This document shows positions 15,488-22,049 of a stretch of 27,336 nt of DNA, piece after piece (position 1 is the first letter of the stretch; each line of letters begins with the position of its first letter). Location of the stretch: positions 1 through 27,336 of IMG/VR virus record IMGVR_UViG_3300044802_000026; one strand, 5' to 3'. Source of the DNA: a virus. The position numbers and the translations under genes were made by a program. A model generated the notes under the pieces. The model ran no database searches. It saw nothing but the letters and a program-made list of their open reading frames with translations, and was not told the origin of the DNA.

Positions 15488-16114
15488 TTAGCCGAGAGTG
15501 GTGATGCGGTTGTAGGAGAAGATTCCGGTCCAGAACGCCTGGGTCGGATCGTTGGGAAGGCCGTTGAAGCCGTATCGAGGAATGCGGCGAAGCTGAACAT
15601 CTGCCTGTGTTCCGCTTCCGGCGAAGTTGGCCACGGTGTCCGTGGTGACCCCGCTCCATCCCGTCAAAGTGGAACCACCTGTGCTCCACAACAGGTTGAC
15701 GGCCTGGCCTACCAGGGCCTCGGCCGCGGCAGCGCTGGCGGCTCCGGTCGGAACCACGATTTCAAAGAGCTGGTTGGTGTCCAGTGGAATGACCAGGACG
15801 CGGCTCGCGAACGGGTTCGTGAAGTCCTGGTTGCCGGTGTAGGTCGTTCCCGCGGGAAGGTACTGTCCCTTTCGTGGAATCGAGTCCGGGCCGAGGTAGT
15901 TCGAGCAGCTCTGCATGACGAAGGCTGCCGCCGTTCCCGCTGTGGTCACGTAGACCGATCCATCCGTCTGCTGGAGGAGCGCGTCTCCGCAGAAGAGTCC
16001 TGCCGATTGACCGGACACGACGAGTTTTTCGACGATTGGCGGGGTGCCAAGACCGGCCGCGGCGAGCGTTCCGATCCAGCGTAGCCCGTTTCGTCTGGGT
16101 TGCTGTTGGGACAT
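15488..16114 (-). CDS. Capsid-associated structural protein, candidate decoration protein
   Basis: A 208-aa protein. Basic N-terminus (MSQQQPRRNGLRWIG) is followed by beta-type sequence with VSGQSAGLFCGDALLQQTDGSVYV, ending in RRIPRYGFNGLPNDPTQAFWTGIFSYNRI-like strands. The pattern of an N-terminal unstructured arm and a small beta domain, encoded immediately before the major capsid gene with a good AGGAG SD seven bases upstream, fits a capsid decoration or cement protein. No known family motif was recognised. The gene follows the 130-aa protein within 20 bases and precedes the capsid gene by 12 bases, so all three are probably on one highly expressed transcript. Confidence 0.65.
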   Translation of the reverse strand: MSQQQPRRNGLRWIGTLAAAGLGTPPIVEKLVVSGQSAGLFCGDALLQQTDGSVYVTTAGTAAAFVMQSCSNYLGPDSIPRKGQYLPAGTTYTGNQDFTNPFASRVLVIPLDTNQLFEIVVPTGAASAAAAEALVGQAVNLLWSTGGSTLTGWSGVTTDTVANFAGSGTQADVQLRRIPRYGFNGLPNDPTQAFWTGIFSYNRITTLG

Positions 16115-16131
16115 TGGATTCTCCTATTGGG

Positions 16132-16524
16132 TCAGATGTTGGACGCCGGGACACCCTGCGCGTCCACGATTCCATCGATGCCGCCGGGGGCTCGCTTCTT
16201 CGCATCTCGCGCCCGAATGAGCGCATCGCGATCCTTGGCCCTCTGATCGAACTCTTCCTTCTCCAGCCAGATGAGAACGTTGCCCTGGAAGGTAATCCGC
16301 CCGTTGGCGTCTTGCCTTCCGCTGTTGGCCCGCTCCTTGTCCTTCGAGGCGTTGATCTCATGCCACCCGTTGTCAAGGTGGAACGAGAGCCCCTGAAGGT
16401 CATCATTCGGATTTGCGTAGAGGTAGGCCCTGTCGTCGCGCTTGTTTTTCACAAGCCCTGCCGACGCCGGGTTCACCCCGCGGACTCGTGCTGGTACTGG
16501 TTCAAGTGTCGTGCTCGCTGCCAT
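16132..16524 (-). CDS. Small protein between scaffold and capsid, function unknown
   Basis: A 130-aa protein. The ATG at 16524 was chosen because a GAGGAGGAG purine run lies about 10 bases upstream; an in-frame ATG at 16581 lacks this. The core (about 32-92) has AYLYANPNDDLQGLSF, GWHEINASK and GRITFQGNVLIWLEKEEFDQR, a mixed beta pattern that resembles small uncharacterised proteins often found just before phage capsid genes. The C-terminus is basic then flexible (RARDAKKRAPGG). The ARDAKKR string is also found near the C-terminus of the ejection protein at 2757-5237. A capsid-assembly or minor head role is inferred from position alone. Confidence 0.6.
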   Translation of the reverse strand: MAASTTLEPVPARVRGVNPASAGLVKNKRDDRAYLYANPNDDLQGLSFHLDNGWHEINASKDKERANSGRQDANGRITFQGNVLIWLEKEEFDQRAKDRDALIRARDAKKRAPGGIDGIVDAQGVPASNI

Positions 16525-16644
16525 GGATCGCTCACTCCTCCTCGTGTGAGGTTGTGAGCGCTCGGTTCCGCGCCACGGCACGAGGACCGCGGGGAATGGA
16601 GCACCTCTAGCCTGGAGACTCAGACCCGAACAACGCGGCTAGAA

Positions 16645-16694
16645 CGTCTGGGATGGAGTCAAAATAAATCGTCTGGGATGGAGTCAAAATAAAT
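16645..16694. repeat. Perfect 25-bp tandem duplication
   Basis: The unit beginning CGTCTGGGATGG and ending AAAATAAAT occurs twice without change, at 16645-16669 and 16670-16694. It lies in the gap between the scaffold gene and the 130-aa gene, and its right end runs into a 12-bp inverted repeat. Nothing codes across it on the minus strand. Confidence 0.95.
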
Positions 16695-16742
16695 CGTGCG
16701 CCATGTGGAGTTTTTTGTCAACACCATTCCTGGCGCACGATT
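16692..16742 (-). promoter_or_regulatory. 12-bp perfect inverted repeat with 27-nt loop, terminator or processing hairpin
   Basis: AATCGTGCGCCA (16692-16703) and TGGCGCACGATT (16731-16742) are perfect inverse complements around a 27-nt loop that holds an A/T run. On the minus-strand transcript the stem starts six bases after the scaffold stop codon and is followed by TATTTT, so it could be a weak rho-independent terminator, an RNA-processing or stability hairpin that sets the scaffold-to-capsid ratio, or a protein-binding site. The loop also contains TTGACA on the minus strand, but no convincing -10 follows at 16-18 bp. Confidence 0.6.
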
Positions 16743-16747
16743 GACGG

Positions 16748-17689
16748 TTACTGATCCTTGAAGTAGTTCGGGTCTTGCTTGAGCATCATCTTCGTCCACC
16801 CTGCGATAGCCGTCTCGCGCTCGACGCTTGGACCTGCCCAGGCAACGGCCACGCGCTCTTCCACCTTGGTGAGAGGTCGCGAGAACCCGCCGCTGGAGCT
16901 GGTTGAGTTGGGCGTCGGCGAAGAGAAGCGCGCACGCTGGGCATCCGATGGCCGCGCGCTCGGCCTCTGCCGAATTCCAAGGTCATGCGCCGCCTGGGTG
17001 AGAGATGCCCGGTGTCCCTCGAACTCATTGAACACCCTGCGCTCTCGATTCGCCTTGGCCCGAGTCTGCTGGAAGAGTCCCCATGCGTACTCGCGAGCAC
17101 TATCGTCTCCAAGCACGTCGGCGAATTCCTGCTTGAGCGTCCGCACTTCGTAGCTCTCTTGCGGCGGATTTGCCTTTGCAAATGCCTCCTGCGATTTCTT
17201 CGCAACCTGCTCGGCCACGAGTACCTGCTTCTCCTTTTCCAGGCGCAGGTATTCTCCGCGGTGTTTTTGCAAGGCCTCGGGAGTCTTCGCGTTTCGCATC
17301 GACTCGATCAACTCTTCCTGGCGTTCTGTCTTCGCCGTCCACTCGTCGGCATCAGCCGGAGGCGTTCCCGGCGGGACATACGGTCCCTGGGATGGCCGCT
17401 GTTGCTGGAGAAGCTGACCTAGATTTTGAATGGTCCGCTCGAACTGGGACAGGCGTTCGTGGAACGGCCGGTTCTGCTCCTCGATGGCCTTGCGGATGCG
17501 CTCGGCCTGCTCTTCCTGCCGGCGCTCCCTCCTCGACTTTCCGTCGAGTTGGCCCGAGACGACATGCTGTCCGCTCTCGTTTTTACTGACCTCTACGTCT
17601 GGACCCTGGTCATCGTCGCCATCGGACATCGCGTCCGAACCTTCGCGCACCTTCGGTTCAGTCTCTGCGTTTTCTCGAATTTTGCTCAT
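16748..17689 (-). CDS. Candidate scaffolding protein
   Basis: A 313-aa protein of typical scaffold composition: an acidic, disordered N-terminus (MSKIRENAETEPKVREGSD, then DGDDDQGPDVEV), a long Arg/Glu/Gln-rich coiled coil at about 50-100 (KSRRERRQEEQAERIRKAIEE, LGQLLQQQ), a Pro-rich break, a second charged helical region to about 235, a Ser/Pro linker, and a compact C-terminal helix pair (VEERVAVAWAG, TAIAGWTKMMLKQD). Scaffolds guide coat assembly and leave the procapsid before or during packaging; the C-terminal helices usually bind coat. The gene sits between portal and coat genes as in P22. The ATG overlaps the previous stop as ATGA and has an AAGGAG SD at ideal distance. No protease domain was seen. 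Confidence 0.75.
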   Translation of the reverse strand: MSKIRENAETEPKVREGSDAMSDGDDDQGPDVEVSKNESGQHVVSGQLDGKSRRERRQEEQAERIRKAIEEQNRPFHERLSQFERTIQNLGQLLQQQRPSQGPYVPPGTPPADADEWTAKTERQEELIESMRNAKTPEALQKHRGEYLRLEKEKQVLVAEQVAKKSQEAFAKANPPQESYEVRTLKQEFADVLGDDSAREYAWGLFQQTRAKANRERRVFNEFEGHRASLTQAAHDLGIRQRPSARPSDAQRARFSSPTPNSTSSSGGFSRPLTKVEERVAVAWAGPSVERETAIAGWTKMMLKQDPNYFKDQ

Positions 17690-18012
17690 TGTCCACTCCT
17701 TCCAATGATTAGGGCCGCGACTCGAATTGGAGCGTCTTCCTCCTCTTCAGTCGTTCCCTTTCCAAAGGTTCTGTTTGCATCATCTAGACCTTCTACGTTA
17801 GGAAACTTGCATGCCCTATCCCTAAGAGCTTGTCTCAGTTTTATTTCCCACCTCCTGTATCTGCGAAGCAGTGCCATTGCAAACGCCAGTGCGCTCTCGC
17901 CTTCCCTGATGTCGAATAGGTCCCTGAGCGCATCCCTGAACTGAGACAGCTCATTGGCTACGTTTTCGTGGAAGATTTCGTCTTCCATGCGTCTCTCTGA
18001 TTTCTCGCACAT
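17686..18012 (-). CDS. Putative nested 108-aa product from the internal start
   Basis: An in-frame ATG at 18012 inside the duplicated gene retains the same GGGAG Shine-Dalgarno and six-base spacing as the primary start. Translation from here would give only the second half of the protein (MCEKSERRM onwards). Whether it is used cannot be told from sequence, but the SD is as good as the primary one. Confidence 0.5.
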   Translation of the reverse strand: MCEKSERRMEDEIFHENVANELSQFRDALRDLFDIREGESALAFAMALLRRYRRWEIKLRQALRDRACKFPNVEGLDDANRTFGKGTTEEEEDAPIRVAALIIGRSGQ

Positions 18013-18300
18013 GGTGCGCTCCCTCATGTGTGCAATCAGTTCTGCTGCGACAAGGATTGGGACGTTTTCCGCCCTCTCTTCCATGTCCCTATGCTCTGGC
18101 CACTTTTCAACGTACGCAGCGAGAGCTTTCTTCAGCGCAATCTCCCAGCGCCTGTATCTCGACAGCATCATAATGGCGTACAATTGGGCGCTCTCACCCT
18201 CTCGCAAATCAAACGCCCCCTTTAGATATATTGCCAGCGGCATCTCCCCTGTGGCCAGACGGGCATGTGATAGCTCATCCATTGTTTTCCGTTCGCACAT
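17686..18300 (-). CDS. Internally duplicated protein of unknown function with a preserved internal start
   Basis: A 204-aa protein made of two homologous halves. Each begins MCE(R/K) and carries FD(L/I)REGESA, then (S/R)RYRRWEI and a helical KAL/QAL segment, and ends with P-I-x-V-A-A (VPILVAAELIAHM; APIRVAALIIGR). The first start (18300) lies 10 bases after the stop of the GroES-like gene and has a GGGAG SD. The second half begins at an in-frame ATG at 18012 preceded by the same SD, inside an identical 20-bp block (18005-18024 and 18293-18312). The frame reads through without a stop, so both a 204-aa and a 108-aa product are likely. Helical, highly charged, no known family. Position between GroES-like and scaffold genes suggests an assembly role, which is inference. 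Confidence 0.75.
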   Translation of the reverse strand: MCERKTMDELSHARLATGEMPLAIYLKGAFDLREGESAQLYAIMMLSRYRRWEIALKKALAAYVEKWPEHRDMEERAENVPILVAAELIAHMRERTMCEKSERRMEDEIFHENVANELSQFRDALRDLFDIREGESALAFAMALLRRYRRWEIKLRQALRDRACKFPNVEGLDDANRTFGKGTTEEEEDAPIRVAALIIGRSGQ

Positions 18301-18310
18301 GGTGCGCTCC

Positions 18311-18841
18311 CTAGATGTCGTCGGGGTATGCGGTTGGTGACTTTCGGTCGATGACCTTGCCGTTCTTTGCGTAGGCGTGCCGGCCATCGGCCGTGTGGCT
18401 GAGGACGATGGAGCCATCGACCACGCGCACGAGCGTGTCCTCGTCGAGAATCACATCTCCGACGTTCATGAAGAAGAACTCGATAGGCCCGCGCTCATCC
18501 CGCCCTGTCTCGAACCTGTACGGGACGTGCGGCGCGAACCACACGAGGTCTCCGATGTCCATCCCGCTGCCGAGGAGGACGTCCAGCGCCTGGAGCCCGG
18601 AGGACACGATGATCCCGCGTGGGCTGCGGGCAACGTCTACGGCCTTGCGCGAGTCGGGCTTGTAGAGGAGGCTTTCCTCACCGAACTTCTCGTTGGCCGC
18701 GCCTTCGTCTGGAATGCGATAGACGAGGATGCGCTCGAATTGAGCTTGCCCAGGCCACGGTGGAATTTTGAACTCGGCAATGCGCGCCTGGAGTAGCGCG
18801 AATTGCTTGGTCAGCTTCGCCGCCGCCTTCTTACTTGGCAT
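18311..18841 (-). CDS. GroES-like co-chaperonin-type protein
   Basis: A 176-aa protein. After a basic helical N-terminus (about 1-33), residues 35-140 follow the GroES plan. ERILVYRIPDEG matches the first strand of GroES, a mobile-loop-like polar stretch comes next (EKFGEESLLYKPDSRK), then RSPRGIIVSSG (like the GxVVAVG strand), a short insert, MDIGDLVWFAPHVPYRF (like VGDRVLF), and a final VGDVILDEDTLVRVV (like the EDILAV strand). GroES is about 97 aa, so there are extra N- and C-terminal segments. Phage GroES analogues (T4 gp31) work with host GroEL to fold coat protein. The ATG at 18841 overlaps the end of the previous gene (ATGCCAAGTAA); two upstream in-frame ATGs lie inside that gene. It sits in the portal-scaffold interval. 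The resemblance is by eye. Confidence 0.6.
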   Translation of the reverse strand: MPSKKAAAKLTKQFALLQARIAEFKIPPWPGQAQFERILVYRIPDEGAANEKFGEESLLYKPDSRKAVDVARSPRGIIVSSGLQALDVLLGSGMDIGDLVWFAPHVPYRFETGRDERGPIEFFFMNVGDVILDEDTLVRVVDGSIVLSHTADGRHAYAKNGKVIDRKSPTAYPDDI

Positions 18842-19088
18842 AGTCTTTTGCCCCATCGAGAAGAGCACCGATCGCTTCCTTCTCCAAGAGTGCCATGCGC
18901 AGGGAGTTAAGGCCTAAAGGTTGCTCTGCGCCACAAAGCATCACCATGTCGACGATCTTCCTTTTCTCCAATGCGACCGCCTTGGTGTTCAGCTCTTCAA
19001 TCCTCTGCGTGACGGGGTGGACGAGCCACTCCTGAACTGATGCCTTGTCTATCCCGTTGAACGGGCTCTCCAATTCCTTCAATGCCAT
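18831..19088 (-). CDS. Small helical protein after the portal gene, unknown
   Basis: An 85-aa protein, predicted mostly helical and amphipathic (ESPFNGIDKASVQEWLVHPVTQ, IEELNTKAVALEKRKIVD, LRMALLEKEAIGALLDG). The start lies 19 bases after the portal stop with an AAGGGG purine run a few bases upstream, and its last codons overlap the GroES-like start. Small helical proteins at this place are common in phages with this layout. No family is recognised. Possibly a portal- or scaffold-interacting factor, on position only. Confidence 0.65.
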   Translation of the reverse strand: MALKELESPFNGIDKASVQEWLVHPVTQRIEELNTKAVALEKRKIVDMVMLCGAEQPLGLNSLRMALLEKEAIGALLDGAKDYAK

Positions 19089-19107
19089 GGTTCACCCCTT
19101 GGTATGG

Positions 19108-21345
19108 TTACTGGTTCTGTGCTGCTTGCGCCGGAGTACCCGGCGGAATCGTGTGCTGTGGTGGCTGGGCACCAGGCGCCGTTGTCGGCTGTCCGTTCGG
19201 CACGGATGGCGGGTGAGGCGCTCCATTCGGCGGCGGGCCACCCGGATGCGGAGGCTGCGCGCCGGGTGGAGGCGCGGCCTGCTGCTGGGCAATCTTGGCT
19301 TCGATTTCCTCGTTGGTGAGGACCATCTTAGCCATGGCGTACTCGCCGCGGGCGCGAAGGCAGTTGCGTGCCGCCTCTGCGTAGATCTGAAGCTTGAAGA
19401 TCATCGGCGCAATCTGCGGAGGAATGCCCTTTGTGAGCATGGCCAGCACGTCGTCCTTCTCGGCGATGTTCGCGACCCTGCTCTTGAAGCTTAGGTCTGC
19501 CGAGAAGATGATGGTGAAGTCGTCCTTGTACAGGTCGCGCCCGATGGTGATCTTCTGGGTCTGCTGCGTGGCTGGATCCAAGACATCCTGGAGCTGCTCG
19601 TCGTGCATGAACTGGAAGTCCAGCATGGCGTTGTTCTTGGCCACCTGCGAGAGAACGAGGATGAAGTTTGCTGCGAAGACGCTGAGCTGCTGGACGGCCT
19701 GCTCGACGCGCGTGGCCTGCCCGCGGTACGTCTCGTCGCCGCTCTTCTCGCCCGAGAGGATATCGGGGGCGCTGCTCACTCCATCCGCCGACTGCTGGGC
19801 CAGCGTGACGGCCTCCAGGAGCTGGGTGTTGGCCTGCGGTGGGCGCCACTGGTAGAATGCCTTCTCCACCCCATCCGGCGGGATACCATCGACCGTCACC
19901 AGCTCGTTCGGGTTGATGGTCGTCGTCCCCGTCGGAAGCTTGACCATCTTGTGAATGAAGCCGGTGAAGCTGTTGGAGAGCGTGGCCTGGTCGATGAATT
20001 GGTTGAGGGCGATGTTCGCCTGCATCTGGAACGGCACCAGGAGCATCCCCACCCCGAGGCCATGGGAGCCGTCCGGGTTCCAGATGCAGCATCCGTGGGA
20101 GAATGGCTCGATGATCCGCTGCTTGCACGGCTTCGTAGGCTTGGGCATTCCGGTCTCATCGGTCTCCATCCACTGCGGAGGCACGGGCGGCGGCGGGCGG
20201 TCCCGCTGCACCTGCTGGGCCACGGCCAGAGACTCGTCATTCGGGATAGATGGGTGCTGAAGCGTCGATAGGAGCTGGCTCTCAAGGCCCATCATGTGAG
20301 AGTACTGGGCGACGTTTGCGTGGTAGGTGGTGAACTCCTGCGACTGCTGGTCGAACCGCGCCCGATCTTTCGGGTCGTCGTAGTACCTGCTGAAGATACC
20401 TAGGATGACCTTGCTCTTAGTCTCCATGACCACGCGCACTGGAATTTCGTCGGCACCTGGAATCTTCGCCCACCCGTAGTACTCGTAGAGACGGTACGGT
20501 ACGTCGGAAGTGTGAGCAGTCGGGTCCACGCCCTCGTATCTGTCCGTCGTCTCCTTGATGACCTCTCCATCATCGGCCTCGAACGATCCCTTGCCGTGGG
20601 AAATGACCTTGTCCACCTGCTCGTAGATGCCGGCGTCCTGCATGCGGAGGAGGTCGCGCCGGTAGAGGAACATCACGCGGGTCTTGTGGGGCACATCGGA
20701 CATGTCAGGAGCCATCGAGCGCCGGGTGTAGGGGTAGATGAACTCGTCGACAGATAGGTGAACGTGTCGGTTGACGTTGTTTTCCTGGTCGCGCGTGCTG
20801 AAGAACACCACGTCGCCATCGCGAATGAATTCCATGAGGCCGCAGTGAACGTGGCTCGGGAAATCCGGTATCTCCTTGCGGAATTGCCAGTTTTGGTGAA
20901 GCGTAATCAGCTCCGCTCTCTCCTCGCTCACCGCCGAGCTTGGCTGGGCCGAGAAAACGGGCTCCCCGTCCTTGAAAATCTGCCCCCAAATTCGCGATTC
21001 GAGCCGCAGGGTGCGTTCGAGCAAGATGGGCAGGTGCATGTTGGCGCAATTGGCGAACGGCTCGGCCTTGGGCTCCAAATCCCCGAGCCAGAGCTTCATG
21101 CGCTCGGCGCGCTTATCGATCCACTCGCTGCGCCCCTCCAAGTCTTCGCGCACGTCCTTCTCTATTTGCTCCGGAAGGGTCACTTCTACGAACTTCTTGT
21201 ACTTGTCGCCCTTGCCGAGCATGAACGTCAGCAGGTTGATGACGTTGTCGGGCAGCGCATCATCTCCTGCGCCGGGCTGCTCTGCCATTTCCTCGGACGG
21301 TGGGTCCATTGCCTCTGTCGCTGGATTGTTCTCATCATCTTGCAT
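19108..21345 (-). CDS. Portal protein, P22-like large portal family
   Basis: A 745-aa protein, close to P22 gp1 (725 aa). The ATG at 21345 has a GGGAG SD eight bases upstream; in-frame ATGs at 21381 and 21360 overlap the preceding gene and lack this. After an acidic N-terminus comes TLPEQIEKDVREDLEGRSEW with WLGDLEPKAEPFANCANMHLPI, a typical start of large portals. Then follow a wing-like region (HVHLSVDEFIYPY, LYEYYGWAKIPG), FSHGCCIWNPDGSHGLG, LNQFIDQATLSNSFTGFIHK, then SGEKSGDETYRGQATRVEQAVQQL and a helical stem/barrel-like end. The C-terminus from about 680 is extremely Pro/Gly/Gln-rich and probably disordered. The dodecameric ring sits at one capsid vertex, is the DNA gate, and contacts the terminase encoded just upstream. 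High confidence. Confidence 0.85.
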   Translation of the reverse strand: MQDDENNPATEAMDPPSEEMAEQPGAGDDALPDNVINLLTFMLGKGDKYKKFVEVTLPEQIEKDVREDLEGRSEWIDKRAERMKLWLGDLEPKAEPFANCANMHLPILLERTLRLESRIWGQIFKDGEPVFSAQPSSAVSEERAELITLHQNWQFRKEIPDFPSHVHCGLMEFIRDGDVVFFSTRDQENNVNRHVHLSVDEFIYPYTRRSMAPDMSDVPHKTRVMFLYRRDLLRMQDAGIYEQVDKVISHGKGSFEADDGEVIKETTDRYEGVDPTAHTSDVPYRLYEYYGWAKIPGADEIPVRVVMETKSKVILGIFSRYYDDPKDRARFDQQSQEFTTYHANVAQYSHMMGLESQLLSTLQHPSIPNDESLAVAQQVQRDRPPPPVPPQWMETDETGMPKPTKPCKQRIIEPFSHGCCIWNPDGSHGLGVGMLLVPFQMQANIALNQFIDQATLSNSFTGFIHKMVKLPTGTTTINPNELVTVDGIPPDGVEKAFYQWRPPQANTQLLEAVTLAQQSADGVSSAPDILSGEKSGDETYRGQATRVEQAVQQLSVFAANFILVLSQVAKNNAMLDFQFMHDEQLQDVLDPATQQTQKITIGRDLYKDDFTIIFSADLSFKSRVANIAEKDDVLAMLTKGIPPQIAPMIFKLQIYAEAARNCLRARGEYAMAKMVLTNEEIEAKIAQQQAAPPPGAQPPHPGGPPPNGAPHPPSVPNGQPTTAPGAQPPQHTIPPGTPAQAAQNQ

Positions 21346-21350
21346 CGAAG

Positions 21351-22049
21351 CTACTCCCATCTCTGCGTGCGTGGGTTCCACGTCTGGTCAGCATTACCCC
21401 AACCAGAGCCAGCATTGGGTGGTATGATGCCAAGGCGGTTTGGGTTTTTCGGTTTCCGATAGGTTTTGGGATTGGCAAAGCCTGAACCTGCGGATTGACT
21501 GCTTGCCATCAGTGATCCATCCCCCATGCCGTCTCTGGCATCAACGAACGCGGCTTCGTCCTGTGCCGTCCATGCACCACCTGGCCCAGAGCCACCTTTC
21601 CCGCGTTTGTAGGGAGGACTGGATCCGCCCGTTACGCCGGCCAGCCCATGGGTGAAGTATCGATCCATATCGCCCCCCTGAATTCCGCTGTTGCGGATGT
21701 TGTACTCATCCAAGGCGCTTCTGACCTGGTAGTCATCATCGCCACCGCCGAAGCCACCTCCACCTCGTTCGCCTTCGTCGGCTGCCTTGGCGAGTCGCCA
21801 TGTCTGTTCGAGGGCACCAGGAGGCGCCGCGGATAGCTTTTGGTGGTCCATGATGAAGTCCTTCTCTGGGTCGTGGCCCTCGATCCACTCTTTCGGGACC
21901 GTGAAGTTGACGCCATCAGGATCTTCGAGCACGACCTGGCCGTCTCTTGTCTCGACCACCTGAAGAGGAATGCCAGTGATGCCTTCTGAGGCGGTCGGCA
22001 CGCCAGATCGTGCAATCTCGGCCATTGCTCCTGGAAGTGAGTCATTCAT
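21351..22049 (-). CDS. Unknown protein between terminase and portal, disordered C-terminus
   Basis: A 232-aa protein. Residues about 25-60 look like a small beta domain (GIPLQVVETRDGQVVLEDPDG split by a turn, VNFTVPKEWIEG). The middle is helical (LSAAPPGALEQTWRLAKAAD), followed by a Gly-rich tract (GERGGGGFGGGDDDY) and a Gly/Ser/Pro/Asn-rich, probably disordered tail ending NPRTQRWE. The start overlaps the terminase stop as ATGA and the end overlaps the portal ribosome-binding region, so its translation is coupled to both. No known family; a packaging-motor accessory or head protein would fit the position but is not shown. Confidence 0.65.
   Translation of the reverse strand: MNDSLPGAMAEIARSGVPTASEGITGIPLQVVETRDGQVVLEDPDGVNFTVPKEWIEGHDPEKDFIMDHQKLSAAPPGALEQTWRLAKAADEGERGGGGFGGGDDDYQVRSALDEYNIRNSGIQGGDMDRYFTHGLAGVTGGSSPPYKRGKGGSGPGGAWTAQDEAAFVDARDGMGDGSLMASSQSAGSGFANPKTYRKPKNPNRLGIIPPNAGSGWGNADQTWNPRTQRWE

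Noticed and set aside
14372-16084. 570-codon plus-strand frame opposite the capsid genes
   Set aside because: It is antisense to the major capsid gene and its neighbours, which have good SD sites and recognisable products; long antisense frames are expected in GC-rich coding DNA.
16704-16730. TTGACA in the hairpin loop (minus strand) as a promoter
   Set aside because: The -10 position 16-18 bases later reads CACGAT or similar, a poor match; the hairpin explains the region better.
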